64,000 nucleotides of DNA from Galbibacter kalidii (lineage in GTDB: Bacteria > Bacteroidota > Bacteroidia > Flavobacteriales > Flavobacteriaceae), in contig NZ_JAPFGA010000021.1 of the NCBI RefSeq assembly GCF_026241135.1, positions 1 to 64,000 on the forward strand, given 5' to 3'. Positions 18,120-27,937 of this stretch are shown here, in pieces. Numbering within the stretch: position 1 is the stretch's first letter; each line of letters begins with the position of its first letter. A program made the translations under genes and the position numbers. The notes under the pieces are model-generated. The model saw only the letters and a program-made list of their open reading frames with translations. It was not told the origin of the DNA and did no database searches.

Positions 18120-20549
18120 ATGATCAAAAACTATATTAAAATAGCGTGGAGGAACCTCCAAAAAAGCAAGTTACAAACGATTATCAACTTGTTGGGGCTA
18201 ACTGTGGGCACCGTTTGCTGCCTCAGTATATTGGTTTATGTTATGGCACAGCTTGGCTACGATTCACATCATAAGGATGCGGAGTCTCTATATCGGGTCA
18301 GAACGGAAAATAAAAGTATAGGTAACAATAGTATAAACTCTAATTTTGCCACTGCCGGGCCTCCTTTTGCTTTTGCTCTCAAAGAAGATTTTCCAGAAGT
18401 AATCGAGGCCTGCCGTATTGTTTACTTCGGTTCTGACACAGGTAAAGTTATTCGTAAATCAAATAGCGATCAGAGCTATTATGAGCCCCGTGGATATCTC
18501 GCAGATTCTACAGTTTTTAATGTTTTCACCTATCGCTTTATTGAAGGAAATGCTAAAAATGCCTTAAACGCTCCTAATACCGTAGTGCTTTCTTCAACCT
18601 TGTCAAAAAAACTCTTTGGCAATCAAAGTGCATTGAATAAAACCCTAGTACAAGGAAGCGGAGAAGATGAATTCACCTTGACCATTACCGGTGTTTTTGA
18701 TGACACCTATGGGAGATCACATTTAAATCCTAATTATTTTGTGAGTATGAATACCCCCGGACAGGGAGAGTTTGTAAGGAGTGTTCAGAATTTTGCAACA
18801 CAGAATTTTACACATACCTATATAAAACTTGCACCGGGATCGGATGCCGGTGGGTTACAGAAAAAGTTGCCGGCCTTTTTACAAAATCACGGGGCCAAGG
18901 ATCTAGCTGCTGCAGGTTTTGACAAAAAACTTTTCCTTCAAAAAGTCACTGATATTCATCTTTATTCCGATGGAATCACCATGCAAATTGATAGGGTATC
19001 CAGCATAAAACAACTTTATATCCTGGTGATTTTGGCGCTATTCATCCAGCTTGTAGCATGTATCAATTTTATTAATTTAAGTACTGCACGGGCAAGCAAA
19101 CGTGCCATGGAAATTGGAGTGCGTAAAGCAATAGGAGCAGATAAAAGTGTATTAATCCGTCAATTCATTGGAGAATCTATTATGTTATCCCTGCTGGCCT
19201 CACTAATCAGTCTTCCGGTAACGGCATTGTTACAGCCTTTTATAAATACACTTATACAAGGAAATGTCAGTTTCCTTGCACTATTGGATTGGAAGGTCTT
19301 ACTTCTTCTTTTAAGCTTAGGGATTTTTACTGGTTTACTTGCCGGTATCTACCCAGCCTGGGTATTATCTTCTGTTAAGCCAGCCAGAGTACTAAAAGGC
19401 TCCGTTAATCAACAAACGGGTAATGGTAATTTTCGTAAGGGACTCGTTGTTTTTCAGTTTGTGGTTTCTATTGTTTTGATCATTTCCGTTATTATTATCA
19501 CTCAACAACTTAAATATACTCAGGATAAAGATATGGGGTTTGACAAAGAGAATCTCATTGCCATTCGCCTAGGGACTGAAAATGCCGCTAACAAATTCGA
19601 GACCTTAAAAAAACAAGTGTCCACAGTTTCGGGTGTTTCACAGGTAGCTGGGTCTAATCGTTACCCTTCCGAGTTTAATAAATCAGATTTGAGTATGCAT
19701 CTTCCTGGAAAAGATCCGACCAACCTAACTTCTGTAATATACAACGGTATCAGTAAGAATTATTTTAAGACTGTAGGCACCTCCTTGCTTGCCGGGCGGG
19801 AACTACGCTCGAATGACAGCTCACAGGTAGTGGTTAATAAAGCCACTCTTGATGCATTCTCCATTGCTCTGGATAATGCCATAGGGACAAAACTCATCAA
19901 TACATACGAAGGTGAATCTACCGAATTAGAGATTGTGGGTGTCTCCCAGGATTATCATTTTGCCTCGCTTAAGGAGGCTATAAAACCCATTTTACTTTAT
20001 AATGATGCCACTCCATCTTGGCTTTTGGTTAAAGCGAAGACCACAGATTACAACCGTTTATTGAAAGATTTAAAGCAAAGCTGGGGATCAACAATTACCA
20101 ATACCCCTTTTGAATATACATTTGTGGATAAGGAAGTCGAAAAATTATATACAGAAGAAAAACGTCTGGCTAATATTTCGATTGTGCTTAGCTTTCTGGC
20201 TATACTTATCAGTTGTCTGGGACTATTCGGACTTGTTTCTTTTATAGCGGAAAATAAGAAAAAAGAAATTGGAATACGGAAAGTACTGGGGGCTAAAATT
20301 GGCACCTTGGTAAAATTACTCGTCAAAGACTTTGTGATTCTAGTCATTATTGCCCTGATCGTTGCCACTCCTTTAGCTTACTATTTTATGCAAAACTGGC
20401 TTGAAGACTTTACGTATAGAATATCCATAAGTTGGTGGATATTTCTCCTTGCCGGAGGAATCTCCTTAGTTATTGCTCTGCTAACTGTAGGGATTCAGAC
20501 TATAAAAGCAGCGACTACCAATCCAATTAAAAACTTAAGAACCGAATAA
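18120..20549 (+). CDS. MacB/FtsX-family ABC permease 4 of 9
   Basis: 809 residues, beginning MIKNYIKIAWRNLQKSKLQTIINLLG. TM1 is unusual in carrying two Cys (TVGTVCCLSILVYVMAQ). FtsX block one is LFIQLVACINFINLSTARASKRAMEIGVRKAIGAD; block two is KEIGIRKVLGAK. It ends NPIKNLRTE-TAA. It has 10- and 11-bp gaps to its neighbours. The nucleotide sequence around its start (ATGATCAAAAACTATAT) is nearly identical to that of permease 5, which suggests a duplicated or converted 5' end. Confidence 0.93.
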   Translation: MIKNYIKIAWRNLQKSKLQTIINLLGLTVGTVCCLSILVYVMAQLGYDSHHKDAESLYRVRTENKSIGNNSINSNFATAGPPFAFALKEDFPEVIEACRIVYFGSDTGKVIRKSNSDQSYYEPRGYLADSTVFNVFTYRFIEGNAKNALNAPNTVVLSSTLSKKLFGNQSALNKTLVQGSGEDEFTLTITGVFDDTYGRSHLNPNYFVSMNTPGQGEFVRSVQNFATQNFTHTYIKLAPGSDAGGLQKKLPAFLQNHGAKDLAAAGFDKKLFLQKVTDIHLYSDGITMQIDRVSSIKQLYILVILALFIQLVACINFINLSTARASKRAMEIGVRKAIGADKSVLIRQFIGESIMLSLLASLISLPVTALLQPFINTLIQGNVSFLALLDWKVLLLLLSLGIFTGLLAGIYPAWVLSSVKPARVLKGSVNQQTGNGNFRKGLVVFQFVVSIVLIISVIIITQQLKYTQDKDMGFDKENLIAIRLGTENAANKFETLKKQVSTVSGVSQVAGSNRYPSEFNKSDLSMHLPGKDPTNLTSVIYNGISKNYFKTVGTSLLAGRELRSNDSSQVVVNKATLDAFSIALDNAIGTKLINTYEGESTELEIVGVSQDYHFASLKEAIKPILLYNDATPSWLLVKAKTTDYNRLLKDLKQSWGSTITNTPFEYTFVDKEVEKLYTEEKRLANISIVLSFLAILISCLGLFGLVSFIAENKKKEIGIRKVLGAKIGTLVKLLVKDFVILVIIALIVATPLAYYFMQNWLEDFTYRISISWWIFLLAGGISLVIALLTVGIQTIKAATTNPIKNLRTE

Positions 20550-20560
20550 ACTAAGAAACC

Positions 20561-22984
20561 ATGATCAAAAACTATATAAAAATAGCGTGGAGGAACCTTT
20601 GGAAGAACAAGGTTTATTCGTTTATCAATGTTTTCGGACTCACCATTGGTATTACGGCCTGTTGGATTGTATTTAAGATTGTAAGTTACGAGTTGGCCTT
20701 CGATAAAAAGCTCCCGGATGTGGATCGTATCTACCAAATTGTTTCCCTAGATACATTTGACGGGGAAACCAGCGGATTTGGTGGCATACCGCTGGGGATG
20801 GCTCCTGCCATAGCTGTTGAAATGCCAGACCCAGGAGTAATGGTTCCCATATACACTCAGTATATTGAACGTATTATTATCCCACAAGAGGGAGAAGCTC
20901 CAAAACAGTTGGAAGAAGAAAGAGATATTGTTGGAACCAGTAATAATTATTTTAAACTGCTTCCCTATCAATGGATTGCCGGTAACCCCAAAACAGCCCT
21001 TAATGCTCCCAATACGATGATCCTTACAGAAGATAGGGCAAAACAATATTTTCCCAAATCGCCACTTACTGAGCTTATCGGGAAAACCATTAAGGCAGAT
21101 ACCACCCTCTTTACTATTTCTGGAATTGTAAAAGAACTCCCCTACCCGAGCAGTTTTACCGCCAAAACATTTATCCCAATTCCGGACAAACAGTGGAGCA
21201 GCAATAATTGGGTGAGCAAAAATTCAGACCACACCCTCTTTGTCAAAACCCAAGAGGAAGAATCATTAGATCGATTACTCGCTTTTGTCAATAAAAAACA
21301 TGAAGAACTGGCGGCGGAAACATATGCCGACATGGGAGGTGAAGGCCATTTTGAGGCACTTCCTCTTTTAGAAAAACATTTTAGCAGTGAGTATGCCACC
21401 GGCGGACCTGTAGCTGATAAAAAGGTGATTTACGGACTTATAGCCATCGGTGGGTTTATACTGCTTTTGGCCTGTATCAATTATATCAACCTCAGTACTG
21501 CACAAGTACCTCAACGTGCCAAGGAAATTGGTATTAGAAAAACCCTTGGAGGGCGGCCTTTGGCCATTACCGTAAACTTCCTTGTTGAAATCCTGATCAT
21601 CACCTTATTGGCATCATTGCTTTCCTGGCCGCTGACCGGCCTTTTTCAAATGGCTTATCCCGAATTCTTCCCCGGGGGTATTGAAAATTTTGGTAACGCT
21701 ACGGCTGTTTTTGGTTTCTTGATGTTATTGACCCTTATAATCACCTTGATTTTGAGTGTATATCCCGCCTTTCTTATCAACAAGGTTCAAACGGCAGAAG
21801 CCCTAAAGGGAAAAAGCAACGGATTACTTACCGGAGGAAAGCTATCTTTAAGGAAATCCCTTATTGTTTTCCAATTTGTTATCGCTCAGTTTTTTGTGGT
21901 CTCTACCCTTATCATTGGCAAGCAGCTCAGCTATACCCTAAACAAAGATCTGGGCTTTGAGCATAATGCTGTGGTTAATGTTTATATGCCATACAAGTCC
22001 TATCAAGGAGCGGATATTGACCCTTTCCTTTATAAGCAGGCTCTAAAAAAACACCCGGAAATTGAAGGTGTCGCTATGGGACATATGCCGCTTAGTAACA
22101 ACCATTGGGGTGATCTCTACCACATCGCTTCCGATACGGGAAAAGTAGAGCTAAGCGCTCCCAGAAAGTATATTGACAAAGATTATTTAAATCTATACAA
22201 AATAGAATTATTGGCCGGGACCAATTTAGTTCGAAGGGATACCATGCGGGAAGTGCTTATCAATGATGCAGCCCGCAAAGCACTTGGGTTCCAAAGCCCT
22301 GAAGCGGCCATTGGTCAGTGGCTGACAAATTATGGCAATATCTCCTATCCTATTGTGGGTGTGGTCAAGGATTTTCATCAAAAAAATCTTCGTGTAAAGA
22401 TCGAGCCACTTATACTGGGAACTACCTCCAAGCGAAGTAGTTTACGGATTTTCAATGTGAAATTACCCTCTGATCGTTCGCAGTGGAATCAGGCTTTGGT
22501 GGTAATGGAGCAAGAGTGGAAAACCATTTATCCTAACGCTCCTTTTGAGTATAAATTCAACGACGAGCGGATTAAGAGCCTTTATCAGTCGGAGCGCAGA
22601 ACATCGAAGCTGATCGGCTTATCATCTTTCATTACCATATTTATCAGCTGTCTTGGTCTCTTTGGACTGGTCACCCTCACCACCTTCTTGCGTACCAAGG
22701 AAATTGGGGTACGCAAAGTGTTGGGATCGACAGTGACCGACATTGTAGCTTTATTGTCCAAGGATTTTATAAAGCTGGTGATGATTGCCATAATCATTGC
22801 CTCCCCCATGGCCTGGTGGGCTATGAATCGCTGGTTGGAAAACTTTGCTTATCGCATTGATATCCCTTGGTGGATATTCGCCTTAGCTGGCTTGTTGGCT
22901 GTAGCCATTGCACTGGTTACCATAAGTTCACAAGCTATTCGATCCGCCATGGCCAATCCAATAAAAAGTTTACGAACTGAATAA
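20561..22984 (+). CDS. MacB/FtsX-family ABC permease 5 of 9
   Basis: 807 residues, MIKNYIKIAWRNLWKNKVYSFINVFG. It is one of the more divergent members: the first FtsX block reads LACINYINLSTAQVPQRAKEIGIRKTLGGR, and TM5 is SLIVFQFVIAQFFVVSTLIIGKQ where the other copies have GLVVFQF. Block two is KEIGVRKVLGST. It ends NPIKSLRTE. The first periplasmic domain includes acidic stretches (PQEGEAPKQLEEERD) not seen in the neighbours, so it may contact a different partner or cargo. Spacing to permease 6 is 11 bp. Confidence 0.92.
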   Translation: MIKNYIKIAWRNLWKNKVYSFINVFGLTIGITACWIVFKIVSYELAFDKKLPDVDRIYQIVSLDTFDGETSGFGGIPLGMAPAIAVEMPDPGVMVPIYTQYIERIIIPQEGEAPKQLEEERDIVGTSNNYFKLLPYQWIAGNPKTALNAPNTMILTEDRAKQYFPKSPLTELIGKTIKADTTLFTISGIVKELPYPSSFTAKTFIPIPDKQWSSNNWVSKNSDHTLFVKTQEEESLDRLLAFVNKKHEELAAETYADMGGEGHFEALPLLEKHFSSEYATGGPVADKKVIYGLIAIGGFILLLACINYINLSTAQVPQRAKEIGIRKTLGGRPLAITVNFLVEILIITLLASLLSWPLTGLFQMAYPEFFPGGIENFGNATAVFGFLMLLTLIITLILSVYPAFLINKVQTAEALKGKSNGLLTGGKLSLRKSLIVFQFVIAQFFVVSTLIIGKQLSYTLNKDLGFEHNAVVNVYMPYKSYQGADIDPFLYKQALKKHPEIEGVAMGHMPLSNNHWGDLYHIASDTGKVELSAPRKYIDKDYLNLYKIELLAGTNLVRRDTMREVLINDAARKALGFQSPEAAIGQWLTNYGNISYPIVGVVKDFHQKNLRVKIEPLILGTTSKRSSLRIFNVKLPSDRSQWNQALVVMEQEWKTIYPNAPFEYKFNDERIKSLYQSERRTSKLIGLSSFITIFISCLGLFGLVTLTTFLRTKEIGVRKVLGSTVTDIVALLSKDFIKLVMIAIIIASPMAWWAMNRWLENFAYRIDIPWWIFALAGLLAVAIALVTISSQAIRSAMANPIKSLRTE

Positions 22985-22995
22985 AACATATTATC

Positions 22996-25365
22996 ATGCT
23001 AAAAAACCATTTAAAAATCGCTTGGCGAAACATCGTAAAGAATAAGGTTTTTTCAATTCTGAATATTGTTGGGTTGGCAACCGGTCTTTTATGTAGTCTA
23101 CTTATCTACCTGTGGGGGACCGATGAACTTGCTGTTGATAAATACCATGAAAACATTGATCGGTTGTATTCGGTATATCAAAAGCAGATATTCGAGGGAA
23201 GAATAGATGCAGGTTATTTTACTCCTGCGGTACTTTATAGGGAATTGAAACTTAAGATTCCTGAAATCGAGAAAGCATCCCCCATGAGTTGGAAAGGGTC
23301 TAAAACGTTTTCCTATAATGATAAGATTTTTAAGCAGGAAGGGGTTTACGTAGGTGCGGATTATTTTGACATGTTTTCTTACGACTTCTTGGAAGGCACG
23401 GTAGCATCGGTCATGGACTCCCCTGATGATATCGCCATTTCAGAGGAAATGGCAAAGGTGTTTTTTGGAAGTGCCAAAAATGCCATTGGTAAATCACTTT
23501 CCTATGAAAACAACCGGCCATTGAATGTATCGGCCGTATTCAAGGATGCCAGCCCTGCCAATTCGAACAAAAGCGATTTTTTCCTGCATTGGGATATTTT
23601 CCTGAAAGAAAACGGATGGGCACCCAATATTACAAATAGCGGTCCGCCGACTTTTGTACTGCTTAAAGAAGATTCGGATGTCACAGCTGTAAATGCCAAG
23701 ATCAAGGATTTTCTAACATCATACAGAACGGAGGAAAACGATAATTTCACGGTAGAATTGGGGTTACAGCCTTTCGGCGAAAGCTATCTACATAACAATT
23801 TTGAGAACGGCATTATTTCCGGAGGTCGTATCGAGAATGTCCGCATCTTTGGTTTTATCGCCTTTTTTGTTTTACTGATCGCCTGTATCAACTTTATGAA
23901 CCTAGTTTCCGCAGGTTCACTTAAAAGAGCAAAGGAAGTCGGGGTAAGGAAATCACTGGGAGCAAAAAAAGGAAGTTTGATATCCCAATTTTTAGGGGAA
24001 GCATTATTGCTATCATTCATTAGCACAATTTTATCATTGGTATTGATTGCACTTTTACTCCCCGTATTTAATGAGCTTGCCGGAAAAGATTTAAGCCTTT
24101 TTAGCCTCTCGCCGTTATCTTGGCTGGGGATTTTGATGATTGCCCTGTTGACAGGTTTCGTTTCCGGTAGTTATCCTGCATTTGTATTGTCCTCTTTTAA
24201 GGCGATTGATATTTTCAAAAATAATAGGAACGCCAATGCCAGTTCCCGATGGATCCGAAAGGGGTTGGTGGTCTTTCAGTTTGCCTTGACCATCATCCTG
24301 ATCTCGGGAATGCTGATTACATCCCGTCAGATTAATTATATTCAGAATGAAAACCTCGGTTTTGACCGTCATAATGTTTTTATTTTTGCTTTTCAAGGCG
24401 ATTCCACATTTACCTTTTCAAGCCTAAAAGAAAGGGCATTGCAAATTCCCGGAGTTGAATCTATGTCGATTTCCAACCGAGGCCCAATGGGTTTTACCAA
24501 TGGTTTCGACGATGTACACTGGGCAGGTAAACCCGACAATGACCCGACAATATTTATGAGTATGGACGTTGGATCAGATTTTGCCGAGGCCTGGGGTACA
24601 GAAATGCTTATGGGCGCCGATTTTTCCGATGAAAGTATTGCTGACAATTCAGGCTATATCATTAATGAGACCGCTCTAAGGATAATGGGGCTTGAAGACC
24701 CGATAGGCAAACCATTGACCATGTGGGACAAGGAAGGTACTATCATCGGGGTAATGAAGGATTTTCCAATAAATACGGTGAAAACGGCCATTCCTCCTTT
24801 AATTATTCGCAATGGGGAATATATGAACAGGGGAGCCGTTTTGACACGGATCAGTCCTGTAAATGTGATACAAACGGTAGAAGCATTGGAAAAGTTGTAT
24901 ACAGAAATACTTCCTGAAGTTCCATTCGAGTATGTGTTTTCCGATGCATGGTACAATGACATGTATAAAAGTGAGACCGTATTTTTTAAGCTCTCTCAAT
25001 ATTTCTCTCTTATAGCGGTTTTTATTTCATGTTTAGGACTGTTCGGACTGGTCATATTTTCGGCCCAACAAAGAGTAAAGGAAATCGGAATACGGAAAGT
25101 ATTGGGCGCTTCGGCCACTATGATTACAAGTCTTTTGGTAAAAGATTTTCTTAAGTTGGTTGTCTTGGGTATTGTAATTGGCTGCCCGGTCGCTTGGTTT
25201 TTTATGGATAAATGGCTGACCAACTATGAGTATCGCATCGACATGCCCTGGTGGGCTTTTGGCGTGGCGGGAATATTGGTCATCGCGATAGCTCTTTTAA
25301 CGGTCAGTTTTAAATCGATAAGTGCGGCTATGACCAATCCGGTAGAAAGTTTACGAACCGAATGA
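22996..25365 (+). CDS. MacB/FtsX-family ABC permease 6 of 9
   Basis: 789 residues, MLKNHLKIAWRNIVKNKVFS. TM1 (VGLATGLLCSLLIYLWGTDELAVDKYHENIDRLY) groups it with permeases 1 and 8. FtsX block one is LLIACINFMNLVSAGSLKRAKEVGVRKSLGAK and block two KEIGIRKVLGAS. The C-terminus reads NPVESLRTE, with E where all others have K. The stop is TGA and is followed by repeat R2. Predicted topology is the same eight-TM MacB duplication. Confidence 0.93.
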   Translation: MLKNHLKIAWRNIVKNKVFSILNIVGLATGLLCSLLIYLWGTDELAVDKYHENIDRLYSVYQKQIFEGRIDAGYFTPAVLYRELKLKIPEIEKASPMSWKGSKTFSYNDKIFKQEGVYVGADYFDMFSYDFLEGTVASVMDSPDDIAISEEMAKVFFGSAKNAIGKSLSYENNRPLNVSAVFKDASPANSNKSDFFLHWDIFLKENGWAPNITNSGPPTFVLLKEDSDVTAVNAKIKDFLTSYRTEENDNFTVELGLQPFGESYLHNNFENGIISGGRIENVRIFGFIAFFVLLIACINFMNLVSAGSLKRAKEVGVRKSLGAKKGSLISQFLGEALLLSFISTILSLVLIALLLPVFNELAGKDLSLFSLSPLSWLGILMIALLTGFVSGSYPAFVLSSFKAIDIFKNNRNANASSRWIRKGLVVFQFALTIILISGMLITSRQINYIQNENLGFDRHNVFIFAFQGDSTFTFSSLKERALQIPGVESMSISNRGPMGFTNGFDDVHWAGKPDNDPTIFMSMDVGSDFAEAWGTEMLMGADFSDESIADNSGYIINETALRIMGLEDPIGKPLTMWDKEGTIIGVMKDFPINTVKTAIPPLIIRNGEYMNRGAVLTRISPVNVIQTVEALEKLYTEILPEVPFEYVFSDAWYNDMYKSETVFFKLSQYFSLIAVFISCLGLFGLVIFSAQQRVKEIGIRKVLGASATMITSLLVKDFLKLVVLGIVIGCPVAWFFMDKWLTNYEYRIDMPWWAFGVAGILVIAIALLTVSFKSISAAMTNPVESLRTE

Positions 25366-25494
25366 AGTGAGCAATCAGCAATCAGAGAACTGAAAGATGA
25401 TAGCTCATGGCTGAAAGCTGATAACCTAAACAACAACTAAAAACACATCAATGGCAGAATAAATGGAAGAGCCGACCATAAAAAATGAAAAACC
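25366..25494 (+). repeat. Intergenic repeat R2 in the permease array
   Basis: 129 bp between permeases 6 and 7. It is almost identical to R3 and clearly related to R1: it starts AGTGAGCAATCAGCAATC, then AGCTCATGGCTGAAAGCTG, and ends with ATAAATGGAAGAGCCGAC before the ATG. It contains a small frame MEEPTIKNEKP whose TGA overlaps the permease 7 start (ATGA). Confidence 0.88.
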
Positions 25495-27915
25495 ATGATC
25501 AAAAACTATTTTAAAATAGCATTAAGAAACCTCTGGAAGGACAAAACCTTTACCGGACTCAATATATTAGGGCTTACTGTAGCCTTTACAGTAGCCATTT
25601 TATTAAGTATATATGCGCTTTTTGAGCTTTCTTATGATCGCTTTCACAAAAATGTCGATAGCATATATCACATCTATGCCTCCGAACAAACACCTGATGG
25701 TCCCGGAGTGAGTACGGCCAAACCGATTCCTTTTGCCGATGCGCTTCAAAGGGAAGTACCAGGGGTCGAAAAGATTACTAAATATATGGGAGGAAATGTC
25801 CTTATAACACATGGAAACAAAGAATTACGAATGGAAGCTGCTTATGTAGATCCTGATTTCTTTTCCATTTTTAGCTTTCCGGTAATCAAAGGAAATAAGC
25901 AGCACTTAATTGAAGATCAGTCTAGCATTGTTATTACCGAAAAAACGGCTAAAATCTTATTCGGAGAAGAAAATGCTCTGGGAAGGACAGTTAATATCCT
26001 ACAACAAGGACAACAACGGCCTTACACCATTTCATCAATATTGGAAGATATCCCTGCTCAAAGTACCATGAGATTTAATCTTGCACTAAACTTTAAAAAT
26101 CAATCTGATTTTGTATATGCTGATAACATAGGCAACTGGGAAAAGTCCAATCACAGTGTGTATCTAAAACTGTCCGAAGGGGTAGTACCGACACAGTTTG
26201 AGAAAGCAACCAGGGATTTTACAGCACTTCACTACAAAGATGATATAAAGGACTTTAAAAGAGACGGAATTCAGCCCGATAAGAATGGCCAGTATATCCA
26301 GCAACGACTCCTAGGGTATAAAGATATTCATTTTGCGACCGAAAAAAACGGGAATGCCGATACCAGCCGTTTATATCCATTTCTCATATTAGGGATTGCC
26401 TTTTTGGTGCTTTTTATCGCAAGTGCCAACTTTATCAATATGAGCATTGCTAAAAGTGCCGGTCGACTTCGGGAGATCGGAATGAGAAAAACCTTGGGGG
26501 CTAGTAAGGCACAGCTCTTCTTTCAATTTTGGGGAGAAAGTGTACTGATTTATTTCATGTCTGCTTTAATAGGAATAGTACTTGCCAATTTATTGTTGGG
26601 ACAGTTCCAGACTATTTTTAGGACGTCTGCCGCTTTTGGTAACGTAATAAGTCCTTCTATTGTTATTGCCTTTTTTATTGGGGTAATGGTGATCACCCTT
26701 ATTTCCGGAGGTTATCCCTCCTTGCTTATGACCAAATTGAGCACCATACAAAGCCTGAAAGGGAAACTGGAAGTCACCGGTAAAAATCGTTTACGGGACG
26801 GTCTATTGATATTGCAATTTGGGATTACCATCCTCCTTATCAGTGGCACACTGGTCTTATGGGATCAACTTGAATATATGCGCAATAAAGACGTCGGTTT
26901 TAACAAAGAACAGGTCATTGCTTTTCCTTTAAACGGAAAAAGAGAAGATGCCCAGGCGATACAATTAATGCGAAATGAACTTGCCGATACCCCGGGGATT
27001 GTCAACATCACGGCATCCAATAATATTTTAGGATTAGGGAAAGACGGCACATCATCTACCAGCGCAATGGGGTTTGATTACAAAGGACGCGGAGTAAAAA
27101 CCAATATCCTGATTGTAGACCATGACTATACGGAAACCCTGGATCTTGAAATTATAAAAGGGCGTTCCTTCAGTAGGGACTTTAAAAGTGATAGTTTAGG
27201 GCTGATTATTAATCAGGCCATGGCAGATCAACTTCAGGAAAAAGATCCCCTGCAAACGCAAATCATTCTGTTTGATTCAATTAACTATTCCGTATTAGGC
27301 GTGGTTAAAGATTTTAATTTTCAGGGCTTTGATAAATCGATCGAGCCATTAACGCTCTTTCTTAACCCTAAATGGAATATGCGTAATGTTTATGTCAAAG
27401 TATCTGGTAACAATCCTTTACAATCCATGAGCCGGATAGAACAAGCCTGGGCTAAAATTGAACCCAATGCTGAGTTTCTGGGTTCGTTTCTGGATGAAAA
27501 TATAGATCGTACCCTTACCAGGGAACGCCTGATGACCACAATGATCGGCAGTGGCTCCATTCTGGCTGTCATTTTAAGCTGTGTTGGTCTGTTTGCCATG
27601 TCCTTACTGGTGGTCACTCAGCGCAGGAAGGAAATTGGAATTCGTAAAGTTGTGGGCGCTAGTGTTTCTACCATTACCCTTCTACTGACCAAGGAGTTTT
27701 TAAAGCTAGTACTTATCGCCTTCCTAATTGCAACCCCCATAGCATGGTGGTTTACCAGTCAGTGGCTACAGGGCTATGTTTACCGGATAGATTTAAGTGT
27801 TTTAACCTTCCTTTTAGCCGGTGGCATTGTTTTGGTTATTGCCATTGCAACCATAAGTACAAAAACCATTGGAGCAGCAACACAAAACCCTGTAAAAAGT
27901 TTACGAACGGAATGA
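25495..27915 (+). CDS. MacB/FtsX-family ABC permease 7 of 9
   Basis: 806 residues, MIKNYFKIALRNLWKDKTFTGLNILG, with TM1 LTVAFTVAILLSIYALFEL. FtsX block one differs from the usual ACIN motif: LFIASANFINMSIAKSAGRLREIGMRKTLGAS. Block two is KEIGIRKVVGAS. TM5 is LLILQFGITILLISGTLVL where most have GLVVFQF. It ends NPVKSLRTE with TGA followed by AAGT, the same first bases as the R repeats, so a repeat may once have followed it too. 22 bp to permease 8. Confidence 0.92.
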   Translation: MIKNYFKIALRNLWKDKTFTGLNILGLTVAFTVAILLSIYALFELSYDRFHKNVDSIYHIYASEQTPDGPGVSTAKPIPFADALQREVPGVEKITKYMGGNVLITHGNKELRMEAAYVDPDFFSIFSFPVIKGNKQHLIEDQSSIVITEKTAKILFGEENALGRTVNILQQGQQRPYTISSILEDIPAQSTMRFNLALNFKNQSDFVYADNIGNWEKSNHSVYLKLSEGVVPTQFEKATRDFTALHYKDDIKDFKRDGIQPDKNGQYIQQRLLGYKDIHFATEKNGNADTSRLYPFLILGIAFLVLFIASANFINMSIAKSAGRLREIGMRKTLGASKAQLFFQFWGESVLIYFMSALIGIVLANLLLGQFQTIFRTSAAFGNVISPSIVIAFFIGVMVITLISGGYPSLLMTKLSTIQSLKGKLEVTGKNRLRDGLLILQFGITILLISGTLVLWDQLEYMRNKDVGFNKEQVIAFPLNGKREDAQAIQLMRNELADTPGIVNITASNNILGLGKDGTSSTSAMGFDYKGRGVKTNILIVDHDYTETLDLEIIKGRSFSRDFKSDSLGLIINQAMADQLQEKDPLQTQIILFDSINYSVLGVVKDFNFQGFDKSIEPLTLFLNPKWNMRNVYVKVSGNNPLQSMSRIEQAWAKIEPNAEFLGSFLDENIDRTLTRERLMTTMIGSGSILAVILSCVGLFAMSLLVVTQRRKEIGIRKVVGASVSTITLLLTKEFLKLVLIAFLIATPIAWWFTSQWLQGYVYRIDLSVLTFLLAGGIVLVIAIATISTKTIGAATQNPVKSLRTE

Positions 27916-27937
27916 AGTCATTAAAAAGATAAAAAGT